This document shows positions 20,109-30,900 of a stretch of DNA of 64,000 nt, piece after piece. The notes beneath the pieces were generated by a model. It was not told where the DNA came from. It ran no database searches and saw only the letters and a program-made list of their open reading frames with translations. Origin of the DNA: an uncultured Granulosicoccaceae bacterium (GTDB taxonomy: Bacteria > Pseudomonadota > Gammaproteobacteria > CALCKW01). A program made the position numbers and the translations under genes. The stretch lies in the NCBI GenBank assembly GCA_937965695.1, contig CALCKW010000024.1:124001-188000 (forward strand). The letters run 5' to 3'. How positions within the stretch are numbered: position 1 is the stretch's first letter; every line of letters starts with the position of its first letter.

Positions 20109-20957
20109 TCAAGCAGCTAGTGGCCAGCTGGCTTTGTACCAATCACACAATACCGAGAGCACCTTCTCTCGGTCTCGCTTTAGCATATAAGTGTGATCAC
20201 TGTCGGGAAGGTAACACTCACTAACACCCTTGTATTGTTTCGCCGCTGGTATACTGTCAAAGATCTGGCCGCTGTAGTTGTAATATTCGCTAACGCCCCC
20301 TGTGTATATCAGTAATGACTTCTGGCCAAGTCTGTCCATTTCAGCTAAGCCAGAAGTGGCTTGCTCTATCGAAGGCATTGAGCGGTTAAGATCAGCATCT
20401 CCTCCACCCGATAAAGACTGCAATTCCACCTGCTGGTGCCCACCGAGTCGACCAGCTAAGCGCTTCCATTTTTCAGCGCTCGCCAAACGCGGAAGATAGT
20501 GATCAATCATCAAGCCTTTATAAAAACGCTTGGTACGATATCCCATACCGTCAAGTTGAAAGCTGCCAACAACTCTCTGATCATGTAAGGCCGCTCTGAA
20601 CGCATCATCTGCTCCAGAGCACAACCCACCTACAACAAATTTTTCGACACCATAGTGTTCAAGCAAAAAATCATAGGCACTACCAATATCCACCAAGGTA
20701 CGCTCTTCAATAGATGCTGCGACCTTGCTGCTTTCACTATCACCGACACCAGAGAGATCAAAGCGCAGACTACTCACTCCTGCTTCGGCCAACTTTCGAG
20801 CTAATGAAATATACAAACGAAAAGGACCAACTCTGTGTAGCAGACCTGCACTAAGCAATACAACGACAGGGGCACCTGGATCAATGGGTTTGTCTGGCTG
20901 TGTAAAAATGCCGACTAAACCATTTTCATTCCCGAACTGGCAAAGTGTTTCTTTCAT
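20109..20957 (-). CDS. Alpha/beta hydrolase resembling exosortase-A-associated/NRPS-associated hydrolases
   Basis: GPFRLYISLARKLAEAGVSSLRFDLSGVGDSE, elbow VVGGLCSGADDAF, C-terminal SDHTYM; overlaps the NRPS 3' end. Confidence 0.8.
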   Translation of the reverse strand: MKETLCQFGNENGLVGIFTQPDKPIDPGAPVVVLLSAGLLHRVGPFRLYISLARKLAEAGVSSLRFDLSGVGDSESSKVAASIEERTLVDIGSAYDFLLEHYGVEKFVVGGLCSGADDAFRAALHDQRVVGSFQLDGMGYRTKRFYKGLMIDHYLPRLASAEKWKRLAGRLGGHQQVELQSLSGGGDADLNRSMPSIEQATSGLAEMDRLGQKSLLIYTGGVSEYYNYSGQIFDSIPAAKQYKGVSECYLPDSDHTYMLKRDREKVLSVLCDWYKASWPLAA

Positions 20958-23900
20958 GGCGCATCCCCCGTAATCGTCTTAACCAGCAACTCTAAATCTG
21001 CAGGCATTTGTAAGTGAGTTTCAGTGTGATCACGATCTTGCCAATCTGGCGTCAACTGCAAACGAGTCACCTTTTCGCCTGTGAACGATGACTCACCGGT
21101 TGAAAGAAGTAATTCCAAATTGCTTACACATGTTTTATTTAAGGCTGAAATCTCTTTGACAAATTCAGGCGGATAAGAATAACCCACAAGCTCATCTTGC
21201 TCACTCTCGTCAACAGAGCGAGGAGAAATATACCGATCCAAATCATTGAGGGAGTCGAAATGCAATTTCTGCAGCAATTGATAGTGGTCGGCACCATCGA
21301 GCACCGGATCCCATGCAAAGTGCTTTGACCAACGGCTGTCCGCTACAGAGCAAGCTAATAGCGCTCCCACACGCAAAGATAATAATTCAACCTCCTGACA
21401 TCCGCTCTTGGCACAGAGCTCATCGGTAGCAGCCACTAGATCTTGTTGCAGTTGGCTGAGTTTGAGCTGGTCAGACTCACCAGGTGAGTCTCCAGTATTG
21501 CGATAGTCAAAACGCAAAACCGCACATCCTGCTTTACTCAAAGCAGTAGCTATTTCTTGCATCGCACGATGACCGCGCTGATATTCATGTCCCAATGATT
21601 GCACTAGCAATACGGCTCGTTGCGGTTTCGCTTCGTTAGCAGGTGCATGGTAGGCACAGAAAAAAGTTTGATCGAGCGACCGCGCAAAATATATATCTAG
21701 GGGTGAGCTTTTCTTCAAGCTAGCACCTGTAATAACGTCTGGTTCCACGACAGGTTTGTCATTTGGTTCAAGCGTGACAGCAACTTGAGCCAAAGAATCA
21801 CTGAGTAACATGCGCAGACTGATGGACCCACTAAATGCCTTTCGGCTCTCAGCTATGAAACGCATGGCCAGTAGCGAATGTCCGCCCAGAGCAAAGAAGT
21901 TGTCATCTACCCCGATATTTTTATTGTCGATCAGTCCTGTCCAACGCTCAGCAACCCAGCGCTCAGTGGCTGTGCGTGCCAGTATTTTATCCGGCTGATC
22001 ACTATCTTCCCTTGCAACTGGTGGAGGCAGAGCTTTGCGATCAAGCTTTCCATTAGGCGTGCGCGGCATATCGGCAATCAACACAAAGTGCTGTGGTTGC
22101 ATGAATTCTGGTAGCCGCTGTCTCAATCCTAGAGACAAATCACGTTCGCGCATCTTCCCATCAACTGAACATACATAGGCAACTAGTCGAACGTCTCCTG
22201 GGTTGTCCTCTCGGGCAAGAACAGCACAATCTTCTACCCCAGGTTGTTCGCCCAAAACCGTTTCTATTTCACCCAACTCAATACGATAACCACGTACCTT
22301 TACTTGGTTATCCATCCGTTCAAGGTATTCCAAACGCCCATCCGGGTGCAGTTTTACGCGATCCCTCGTCCGGTATAGTTTTGCTTTTATATCTCGCGAA
22401 AAAATGTCTTGGATGAAAACGGCATCGTTGAGATCATCGCGCAAGTGATAACCTGCACAAACACCAGTGCCACCGATTAACAGCTCTGCAGGCAAACCCA
22501 CCGGCGCAGGATGTCCTCGTTCGTCAAGCAAATAAATTTTTGTGTTATCAATAGGCTTGCCAATGTAGATACTACTTGCAGCAGGAACGACCTGCTCACA
22601 TGTCGACCAAATTGCAGTCTCAGTGGGCCCATACATATTCCACAATTCACTGGTACACGACGCGAGTTGCATGGCTAGATCACGTGGTAATGCCTCACCA
22701 CCAACCAGTGCTTTCAAGTTTTGCTGCCCTTTCCAACCAGCCTGGATCAACATGCGCCAGGTCGCCGGGGTTGCTTGTAGAACATTTGCTTTTTCGGCAC
22801 TCATCAATGCTTGGAGCGCATCGCCATCAGTCGCTTGATCACGCGTCGCTACTATGACGCAGGCACCGACAGTCAGTGGGAGCATTAACTCAAGAACCGC
22901 TATGTCAAATGACAAGGTCGTCACCGCCACCAATCGATCGCTAGAAGTCAAACCTGGCTTTCTTGCCATGCTGATGAGGAAATTAGTCACATTTACGTGC
23001 TTGAGCTTTACACCTTTGGGGTTCCCTGTTGAGCCAGAGGTATAAATTGCGTAGATCAGATCATCCGAACTCAAGCTAACTGAAACCGGTGCTTCTTTTG
23101 ATTGTTGTTCCAATTTGGACTTAATCAAATCCAAACAGATGTTTGACCCTTGGTGTGCCGGAAGTGATTCAACAAGATTGCTCTGGCTAATAATGACCGA
23201 AGCATTTGCGTTATCTATGATATATGCAACTCTATCTGCAGGATAAGCTGGATCAAGTGGCACATAAGTGGCGCCAATTTTCATCAGGGCGATGATCGCA
23301 ACCACCATTTGTTCACTGCGTTGCAAACATAAGGCAACCCAGTCTCCTTTACTTACTCCCGTAGAGTGCAAATAATTGGCGAGCTGGTTACTCTGTTGAT
23401 GTAACTCTACATAACTGAGACGTGTTCCCCCTGCTACTAAAGCGTCAGAATCACCATGGCTTGCAAGCGCATCCTCTAGCAATGACAACACGGTTGCGTT
23501 CGGCGCCATGTCCTGATGGGTGTTATTAACCTTGTTATAAATTTCTTGATCAAGAGAGGAGAGCAAGCTCAAATCATCCAACAACAACCGGGGTGCATTC
23601 GCTATCTGCGTTAAAAGTGCTACAAATGAATGAACTCGGTGTTCGGTGGCCTCTGCGGAAAAAAGCTGAGAATTGTATGCCCACTCAACAGTGAGCTCTC
23701 CTTTGCGATCCAAGATGTTACAAAATACTTCGAAGTTCTCGTAACGATGAGGCACTATGTTAGCTTGACCAGGAATACCCGCAAAGTTGTGAGTTCCCGG
23801 ATCCTGATCGATGTTAAACAGCATAGAAACAATCGGGATACGTGAGGCATCTCGCTGTAGATCTAGACAGCCCATTAATTCACTAAATGTAAAGCCTTGG

Positions 23901-24910
23901 TTGTCTTGTGCATCCAGCATTTTGCTGCGCGTAGACTGCAAAAGATCAGCATAACTGTGCGTACCCGCTAACTGCTGACGTACAGGTAGAATATTCACAC
24001 AATGGCCGATCATTTCGTATAGACCAGCTACCGAATGACCCGCGGCGGGTATGCCGACGACAAGATCTTCAGCACCGCTGCTTCGATATAGATAACTATA
24101 AAATGCGGAAAACAGAACATTGAATAGACTGTTGTTTTGCTCTCTCGCCATTTGGCGTAGCCTATCTGCAACTTCACGCGGGATCTTTACATCACACCGA
24201 TCAGCCGCATAGGTTCTTTGCGGAGGCCGAGCATAGTCCAGCGGAAAATCAACGACAGGTTCACCGGAGGAAAATTGTTCTACCCAATAATCACGTGAAG
24301 CGTCTCTTGCTCCACTCTCTTGCTGCTCACTAAGGTAACGCAAGTATTGATCAAATGGAATTGCGGATTCTAGATCAGGCTCTTTGTTCTCCATGCTGGC
24401 GTTGTAGAGTGATTCTAAATTTTCGCGCAAGACAGCTAGTGACCAACCATCGACAATGACATGATGTGCCGTAAATATAATACAACTAGTATTGTCATCC
24501 AGAAGCAGAAAATGAATGCGCCAAGCATGTCGGCTGACCAGATCAAATGCTTCTGAAACTTCTCGCTGGCGAACCTGCTCTACGGCGAAGCTAGTTTCCT
24601 CAGGGCTCTTCAGCGTTAAGTCTACAACTTGCAGTTCGACATCTGATGCAGAGTCGATTTGCATCGTTTCCCCGTCTGCAGAAAACCTTGCTCTCAACAG
24701 TTGATGACGTTGGCCTAAAGCTGTGACAGCATGATTCAATGCAACAGTATCTAGTCGACCTTGGAAATCCACTTGCATACACATATTAAATGCACAAGAA
24801 GCATCATCACCCAGAGCAACAGACGCGAGAATTTCACGCTGAGAACCCGATGTCGGAAGAGCTTTGCCTTGCGAAAGAGAACCAGACTCGTTATTGGCCA
24901 TTGTTTTCAT
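20954..24910 (-). CDS. NRPS: condensation-adenylation-PCP with C-terminal alpha/beta-hydrolase-like domain
   Basis: 1318 aa; HHVIVDGWS (C), IYAIYTSGSTGNPKGV and LWNMYGPTETAIWST (A), FFALGGHSLLAMRF (PCP), GHEYQRGHRAMQEIATALSKAGCAVLRFDYRNTGDSPGE (hydrolase-like). Confidence 0.95.
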   Translation of the reverse strand: MKTMANNESGSLSQGKALPTSGSQREILASVALGDDASCAFNMCMQVDFQGRLDTVALNHAVTALGQRHQLLRARFSADGETMQIDSASDVELQVVDLTLKSPEETSFAVEQVRQREVSEAFDLVSRHAWRIHFLLLDDNTSCIIFTAHHVIVDGWSLAVLRENLESLYNASMENKEPDLESAIPFDQYLRYLSEQQESGARDASRDYWVEQFSSGEPVVDFPLDYARPPQRTYAADRCDVKIPREVADRLRQMAREQNNSLFNVLFSAFYSYLYRSSGAEDLVVGIPAAGHSVAGLYEMIGHCVNILPVRQQLAGTHSYADLLQSTRSKMLDAQDNQGFTFSELMGCLDLQRDASRIPIVSMLFNIDQDPGTHNFAGIPGQANIVPHRYENFEVFCNILDRKGELTVEWAYNSQLFSAEATEHRVHSFVALLTQIANAPRLLLDDLSLLSSLDQEIYNKVNNTHQDMAPNATVLSLLEDALASHGDSDALVAGGTRLSYVELHQQSNQLANYLHSTGVSKGDWVALCLQRSEQMVVAIIALMKIGATYVPLDPAYPADRVAYIIDNANASVIISQSNLVESLPAHQGSNICLDLIKSKLEQQSKEAPVSVSLSSDDLIYAIYTSGSTGNPKGVKLKHVNVTNFLISMARKPGLTSSDRLVAVTTLSFDIAVLELMLPLTVGACVIVATRDQATDGDALQALMSAEKANVLQATPATWRMLIQAGWKGQQNLKALVGGEALPRDLAMQLASCTSELWNMYGPTETAIWSTCEQVVPAASSIYIGKPIDNTKIYLLDERGHPAPVGLPAELLIGGTGVCAGYHLRDDLNDAVFIQDIFSRDIKAKLYRTRDRVKLHPDGRLEYLERMDNQVKVRGYRIELGEIETVLGEQPGVEDCAVLAREDNPGDVRLVAYVCSVDGKMRERDLSLGLRQRLPEFMQPQHFVLIADMPRTPNGKLDRKALPPPVAREDSDQPDKILARTATERWVAERWTGLIDNKNIGVDDNFFALGGHSLLAMRFIAESRKAFSGSISLRMLLSDSLAQVAVTLEPNDKPVVEPDVITGASLKKSSPLDIYFARSLDQTFFCAYHAPANEAKPQRAVLLVQSLGHEYQRGHRAMQEIATALSKAGCAVLRFDYRNTGDSPGESDQLKLSQLQQDLVAATDELCAKSGCQEVELLSLRVGALLACSVADSRWSKHFAWDPVLDGADHYQLLQKLHFDSLNDLDRYISPRSVDESEQDELVGYSYPPEFVKEISALNKTCVSNLELLLSTGESSFTGEKVTRLQLTPDWQDRDHTETHLQMPADLELLVKTITGDAP

Positions 24911-24934
24911 CTGTAATTATGTCTCAGTACTACT

Positions 24935-27900
24935 TTATTTGACGGCTTTGAAGCTTTCGTCTTGGCGCTCATCTCGAGCAGCCCAGCTCACGCTGCCTTC
25001 TTTTCCATCGATGAGGCGCACTCGTTGATTGACATCACCAAAGATGGGTTCTTGTTGTTCGCCCAGAAACCCATTCTCGAGCATATCGTCCACCGAAGCC
25101 TTGAGTATTTCGACGACTCGAGCGACATCAGCCTCACTGTGAGCCGCGGTTAGACACATGGGTAAACCATCCCATATATGTAGACCACGGTACCGCGCAA
25201 ATAAGAACAGCAATTCAGCGTTACTCGACCCTAATGGGTAGCCTAATTTAAACAGCGAACCAAAGTTGGCTAGTTTGTACGGAACGCCGCATTTTTCAAA
25301 ATAAGCATTCAACTCCTCGGCCATTCCGTCAGCACGCTCATTTATTTTTTTGTAGAGCTCGGGTCCCGATGATTTGATTGCCAATAGCAGCGCCTTTGAA
25401 GCAGCCATCGCCAGTGGGTGGCGAACAAAGGTACCCGCAAGGTAGGTAACACCTACTTCTGGTGCAGACTCGTCACCAAACTGCCACTGACCGCCATCAA
25501 AGGCATCCATGTATTTCGCCTTACCACCTATCATACCGATGGGCATACCGCCTCCCACAATCTTGCCGTAGGTTGCGATATCGGCACGCACACCAAAGTG
25601 AGCCTGCGCGCCGCCCTGGTCGATACGAAATCCCGTAATCACTTCGTCGAAGATTAGAGCGATATCTAACTCTTCCGTCAGAGCTCGCAGTTTATGTAAA
25701 AACTCTCTAGGCTGAAGCCCAGGGTTTCTACTCTGTACCGGCTCTACCAATATTGCAGCAATGTCTTCTGCACGGTCTCGGATCTGATTCAACGCTTCAT
25801 CTGCACCGTAGTCTAAAACTAGGGTTTGGCTTACAGCGGTTTGGGGAACACCCGAAGCAGCGGCAAACGACTTGAGCGAAGGTGAGCCACGAACGATTAC
25901 CTCGTCGAATAAGCCGTGATAATCACCATTAAACGAGACGACAACATCTCGTGCGGTGATACTACGAGCTGCCCGCACGGCTCCAAGCACGGCTTCTGAT
26001 CCAGTGTTGCAAAATGCAAATCGCTCGTTTCCTGTCAGTTCACAAGCAAGCTTGGCCACTTCACCAGCATCTGGTGTCGTCGGACCTATCTCAAATCCAA
26101 GATCAATCTGGCGATGCAGAGCTTCTTTAATTTCCTCAACACCGTAACCAAGAAAATTAGCACCAAAGCAGTTTGTAATGTCGATATATTCGTTGTCGTC
26201 TATATCCCATATCTTGCTACCAGAGGAGCGATTTACCACCATTGGATAAATTGCTTCCTTTAACATAGGTGTAAAACCGTTGACGATTCTTGGATCTGAA
26301 AAAGTTGCTCTATGTTCTTGGGCATAAGCCTTTGAGGATTTTGTTCGCTGGTTGTAGCTAACTATAAAACGCTGCAAATTGGCGAGTTGCGACGTCGACA
26401 TCTCACCCGATTGTTCCGTAGATATCCTAGCCTGCGCGCCAAAAGGCTTGGCTTCCAGCGTCGCGTCTGTCTTTTCTGCTAGTTGCGCTGGGACAACCGG
26501 TGCTGGCCGATCAGATACTTGCGGCTGAGGTGCGACTGCATCAGGAGCACTCGCCACACTTTCCACAGCCACTGCTGCACCTGAGGCACCACCAAGCAGT
26601 TGAAGCTGTTGAGACATCAACTGCAGTTGCTGCTGGACAAGAGACTCGACTGCACCGCCGGCCATCGCAGGCAGGCTTGCCTGCGCCATCACAGGAACAA
26701 CAGGTAATGCCGCGGCAACCACTGGCTGTGATAACACTTGTTGCTGCACTGGTGCAGCGACTACTGGTGCTACTTCTGCAACCGCGACATCCACTTCGGG
26801 CTCAAATTTTCCCGCATCTAATTCGCTGTCCAAGTGTGTAGCCAGCGCATCAAAGCTGCTGAGGCTTTCCATGAGCTGCCTAAAGCTGACCACGACGCCA
26901 AATTTCTTTTTGACTGAATTTCCTGCTTGTGTCAGGAAGAGAGAATCCAGACCAAGCCCCATAAAATTACTGCTTGTATCTGCGCTTTTGAGATCAATAC
27001 CAGAGGTATCTTCAAACAGATCTTTTAGCAACGAAACTAAATTTTGCTGTCGACTTTGCGTTGCAACGGTCATCGCGGCACTCTCACTATAAATGGTCTG
27101 ATTTTCTTGAACGGGAGTCGCCGCTAAATTCGCAACAACTTTAGTACTGTCGTTTTGTTCTCGCTTTAAAATGTGTCCTGACTTAAGCCAAAAACGATTC
27201 TTAGCAAATGCATATCCTGGCAAGCTGACAATTCTGCGCGAAACATCGCCTTGAATCGCCGACCAATCTAGGTCAATGTCGCACTGCCACAACCGCCCGA
27301 CTGCGCTTAGAATTGCATCGATTTCTCGGTCATCGACAGCATTGTCTGAAAGCGACGGTATCGCTATTTTCCGGGTGGGGTCGCTGCTTTGCTGTCGTGC
27401 CAATGTGGTCGCTGTAGCACGAGGCCCTAGCTCCAAAAGCACATAGTCTTGCTTCTCCCACAAAACGCGTACTCCCTCGGCAAAACGCACCGCACGACGC
27501 AAATGTCCTGCCCAGTAGCTCGGATCAGTTGCGCTTTCCGCACTGTGCCACTGCGCATCTGCTGTCGACACTATGTCGATGCTAGGTGCCCTGCGCTCAA
27601 TGGAGGCGACCAAGCGAGTGAACTCATCGACGATAGGTTCCATCATGTGTGAATGAAACGCATGGGATGTCTGTAGCGTTCTACAAACAATCTCTTGTTG
27701 TTCACACTGCTGGGCGAAGTCGGCAATATCATCGTTTTCACCGGCGACAACACACAAACTGGCACCATTGACGGCAGCAATAGACAATGTCGCTGGCAGT
27801 ATTTCAGCCAGCGCGAGCTCACCCAATCGCACACTCAGCATTGAACCGCTCGGCAGGGCCTGCATCATGGCCCCGCGCCTCGCAACCAAAAATAATGCAT

Positions 27901-30900
27901 CCTCTAAACTAAAAACACCTGCAAGATGCGCCGCGACAAACTCTCCGATGCTGTGCCCAATCAGCGCCGCCGGCTGAACGCCCCAGTGCTGCCAGAGTTG
28001 ACTCAGCGCATAGCCTGTTACAAATAGGCTCGGTTGCGTAAATCTAGTTTGATTGAGGAGTTCTTGTGCAGCCTCGAGGTCTTCACCCTGAGCCAGAAGC
28101 AACTCACGAATATCCATGCCCAACTCAGGCTGTAACAACATTGCACACTGATCGACCGCTTCTCGATATACCGCTTCGCTGTGATATAAGTTGCAACCCA
28201 TTCCCGCATATTGACTGCCCTGCCCTGGAAACATAAAGACAACTTTTCCAGCAGTTTTCACCGCGCCCGAAAAACCACTAAACGAGTCTTCAGGCTTAGC
28301 TAACCGCGCTACAGCTTGCTCTTGATTAGCAACAACAAATCGTCTTTCGCTAAAGTGCCTACGACCACTACGCAATGTATGCGAGACATCAGCTAAGTGC
28401 ACCTTAGATTCTTTCAAACATTCAGATAGCTCGGTAGACGCGGTATCCAATGACTCACGGGTTTTCGCGGACAGCAATAACAGCTCACGCGAACGAGCAC
28501 TTTTTAATACGCGTTTTGTCGCATCAAACTCTTCTAGAATCGCGTGGGCATTTGTGCCTCCCACCCCAAAGGAACTAACGCCCGCACGACGCGGATGCTC
28601 CGCAGATACCCAGTCTTCTCGTTTTGCGGCGGGATAAAATGGCGTACGTTCAAATCTGATAGCAGGGTTTACGGGCTCACAAAACAAGCTTGGCGGAATA
28701 ATTTTATGATGGAGCGAGAGCGCCGTTTTTATTAATCCAGCGACTCCAGCGGCTGCTGTTAAATGTCCAACGTTGCTTTTTACTGACCCGATGGCACAAA
28801 ACTGAAGTCGATCAGTGAAGGACTCGTAGGCTCGACGCAGTCCTTCGATTTCTATCGGGTCGCCAACGGGAGTAGCGGTGCCGTGCGCCTCTACATACCC
28901 AATCGTCTCGGCAGGTACACCACTCTCTCTTAGTGCAGTCTCTATCACGGCGGCCTGACCATCACTAGACGGGGCCATAAAACTCATTTTACCGCCGCCA
29001 TCGTTGTTGATCGCTGCGGCTTTTATAACAGCGTAGATTCTATCGCCACTTGCTACCGCATCATCCACCCGCTTGAGTACAACGGCGCCCACACCATCAC
29101 AAAACATTGTGCCCGTAGCGTCTGCGGAAAAGCTCTTAGTATGGCCATCGCTACAAAATACACCGCCTTCTTGAAACTCGTGCCCGCTTGCAACAGGTGC
29201 GGTGACTGTTGCGGCACCGGCCACAGCCATATCACATTGCCCCAACCGAAGCGCGCCACAGGCTTGAGCAATGGCAACCATCGACGTCGAGCAAGCAGTA
29301 TGAATTGATATGGCTGGCCCTTTCAGATTTAACTTATGTGCAACACGAGTTGCAACATAATCTTTTTCGCAAGCGATCATTTCTTGCACAGCGCCCATTG
29401 ATTCGATCAGATTGTCATGTGCTTTGGCGTTGTTGCTGTGATAGGTGTTGTTATAAGTGCCAGCATATACGCCGACAAGTCCATCAAAGTCTTCAGCAAC
29501 TTGACCGGCGTCTTCGAAGGCGTGCCATGCGGTTTGCAAGAACAACCGCTGCTGGGGGTCAGTCATGCTGGCTTCGCGTGGAGTTACGGCAAAGAACTCA
29601 TGATCAAAGGCATCAAAGTCTGTCAGCACGCCACGCGCAGGAACATAAGCGGGGTCGTCAACTAATTCAGCGGGCAGATCCTGCAGCAGTTCTTCTCGAC
29701 TGAAGTGAGAGATTGACTCCACCCCTTCGACAATGTTCTGCCAATATTGGGCAAGCCCACTCGCACCTGGCACATTGACTGCCATGCCAACTATTGCGAT
29801 GTCTTGTGATATCGTTTCGCGAGGTTGCTCTTGTACAGATTTAGCTCTGGGCTTTAGCTTGGCGCATTTTTCTAGGTATTCTGACCATGCTTGTAAAGTT
29901 GGGTTACTGAAGAAATCCACAATACCGTGTTCACTAGCAGTGCTTGCATTAACTCGATTGACAAACTGCAGCGCCAACATAGATGTGCCGCCCAGTTCAA
30001 AGAAACTGGTCTGCTCGTCGCAACTTTCAAGGTTGAGCATTTGCAGCCAAAGCTCACGCGAAAAGTGCAATTGCTCCGACAGCCCGACACGGGGCTCCAA
30101 CTGAGTGTTCTGACTTTCAGAACCCACGGCAAAATCAACAGTCGGCAGTGCTTTGCGATCAACTTTACCGTTGGGATTGGTGGGTATTTTTTCAACCTGA
30201 GTCCAAGCGACAGGCACCATATAGCTAGGCAATTTTTTACTGAGGCTTTTCTTAATTGCTGTAACGTCAAATTTTTCGTCGGCTTCCATTAAACACCAAG
30301 CGACCAACATCTTGTCGCCCTCATCAGTGCTCTGCACACCCACTACGCCACGTTCTATCTGGTCATTCTCAGACAAGGCTGCCTCGATTTCTCCTAACTC
30401 GATTCGGTAGCCGTTGACCTTTACCTGATCGTCAATCCGGCTGAAGTATTCAATACTGCCATCAGCCAAAAGTCTGACCCCGTCGCCTGTACGATAGAAC
30501 CTTTCACCTTCGACGACCGGGAATTGGGACGAGTTCAGATCTTCGCGATTGGTGTAACCCTGAGAAACCGCAGGCCCCCCTATCCACAACTCTCCTGTTG
30601 CGCCAAAAGGCACCGATTGACCGTTCTGATCGCAAAGACGAATCGTATAGTTTGGTAGTACTTTGCCAATCGTTACCGCGGCAGTAGCATCAGTGATTTG
30701 GTAGCCTGTGGCAAACACGGTTGCCTCGGTCGGGCCATAAAAGTTCCAGAGCTCTTTACAAGCCGCCAGCATCGGGGCAACCATTTCACGAGGATAGGGC
30801 TCGCCACCGGTGATCGCGATCACCGCTTTGTTGACCCAACCTGTATCTAACAATAGTCGCCAAGATGACGGAGTCGCGTGCACTGTATCCACTCGCTCGC

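Noticed and set aside
20109-24910. Calling the locus an exosortase/PEP-CTERM system
   Set aside because: Only hydrolase-like similarity is seen; no exosortase, PEP-CTERM substrate or associated genes in the window.
29209-29703. 164-aa plus-strand ORF opposite the KS domain
   Set aside because: Antisense shadow ORF inside the NRPS-PKS gene; Arg/His/Gln-rich and no domain.
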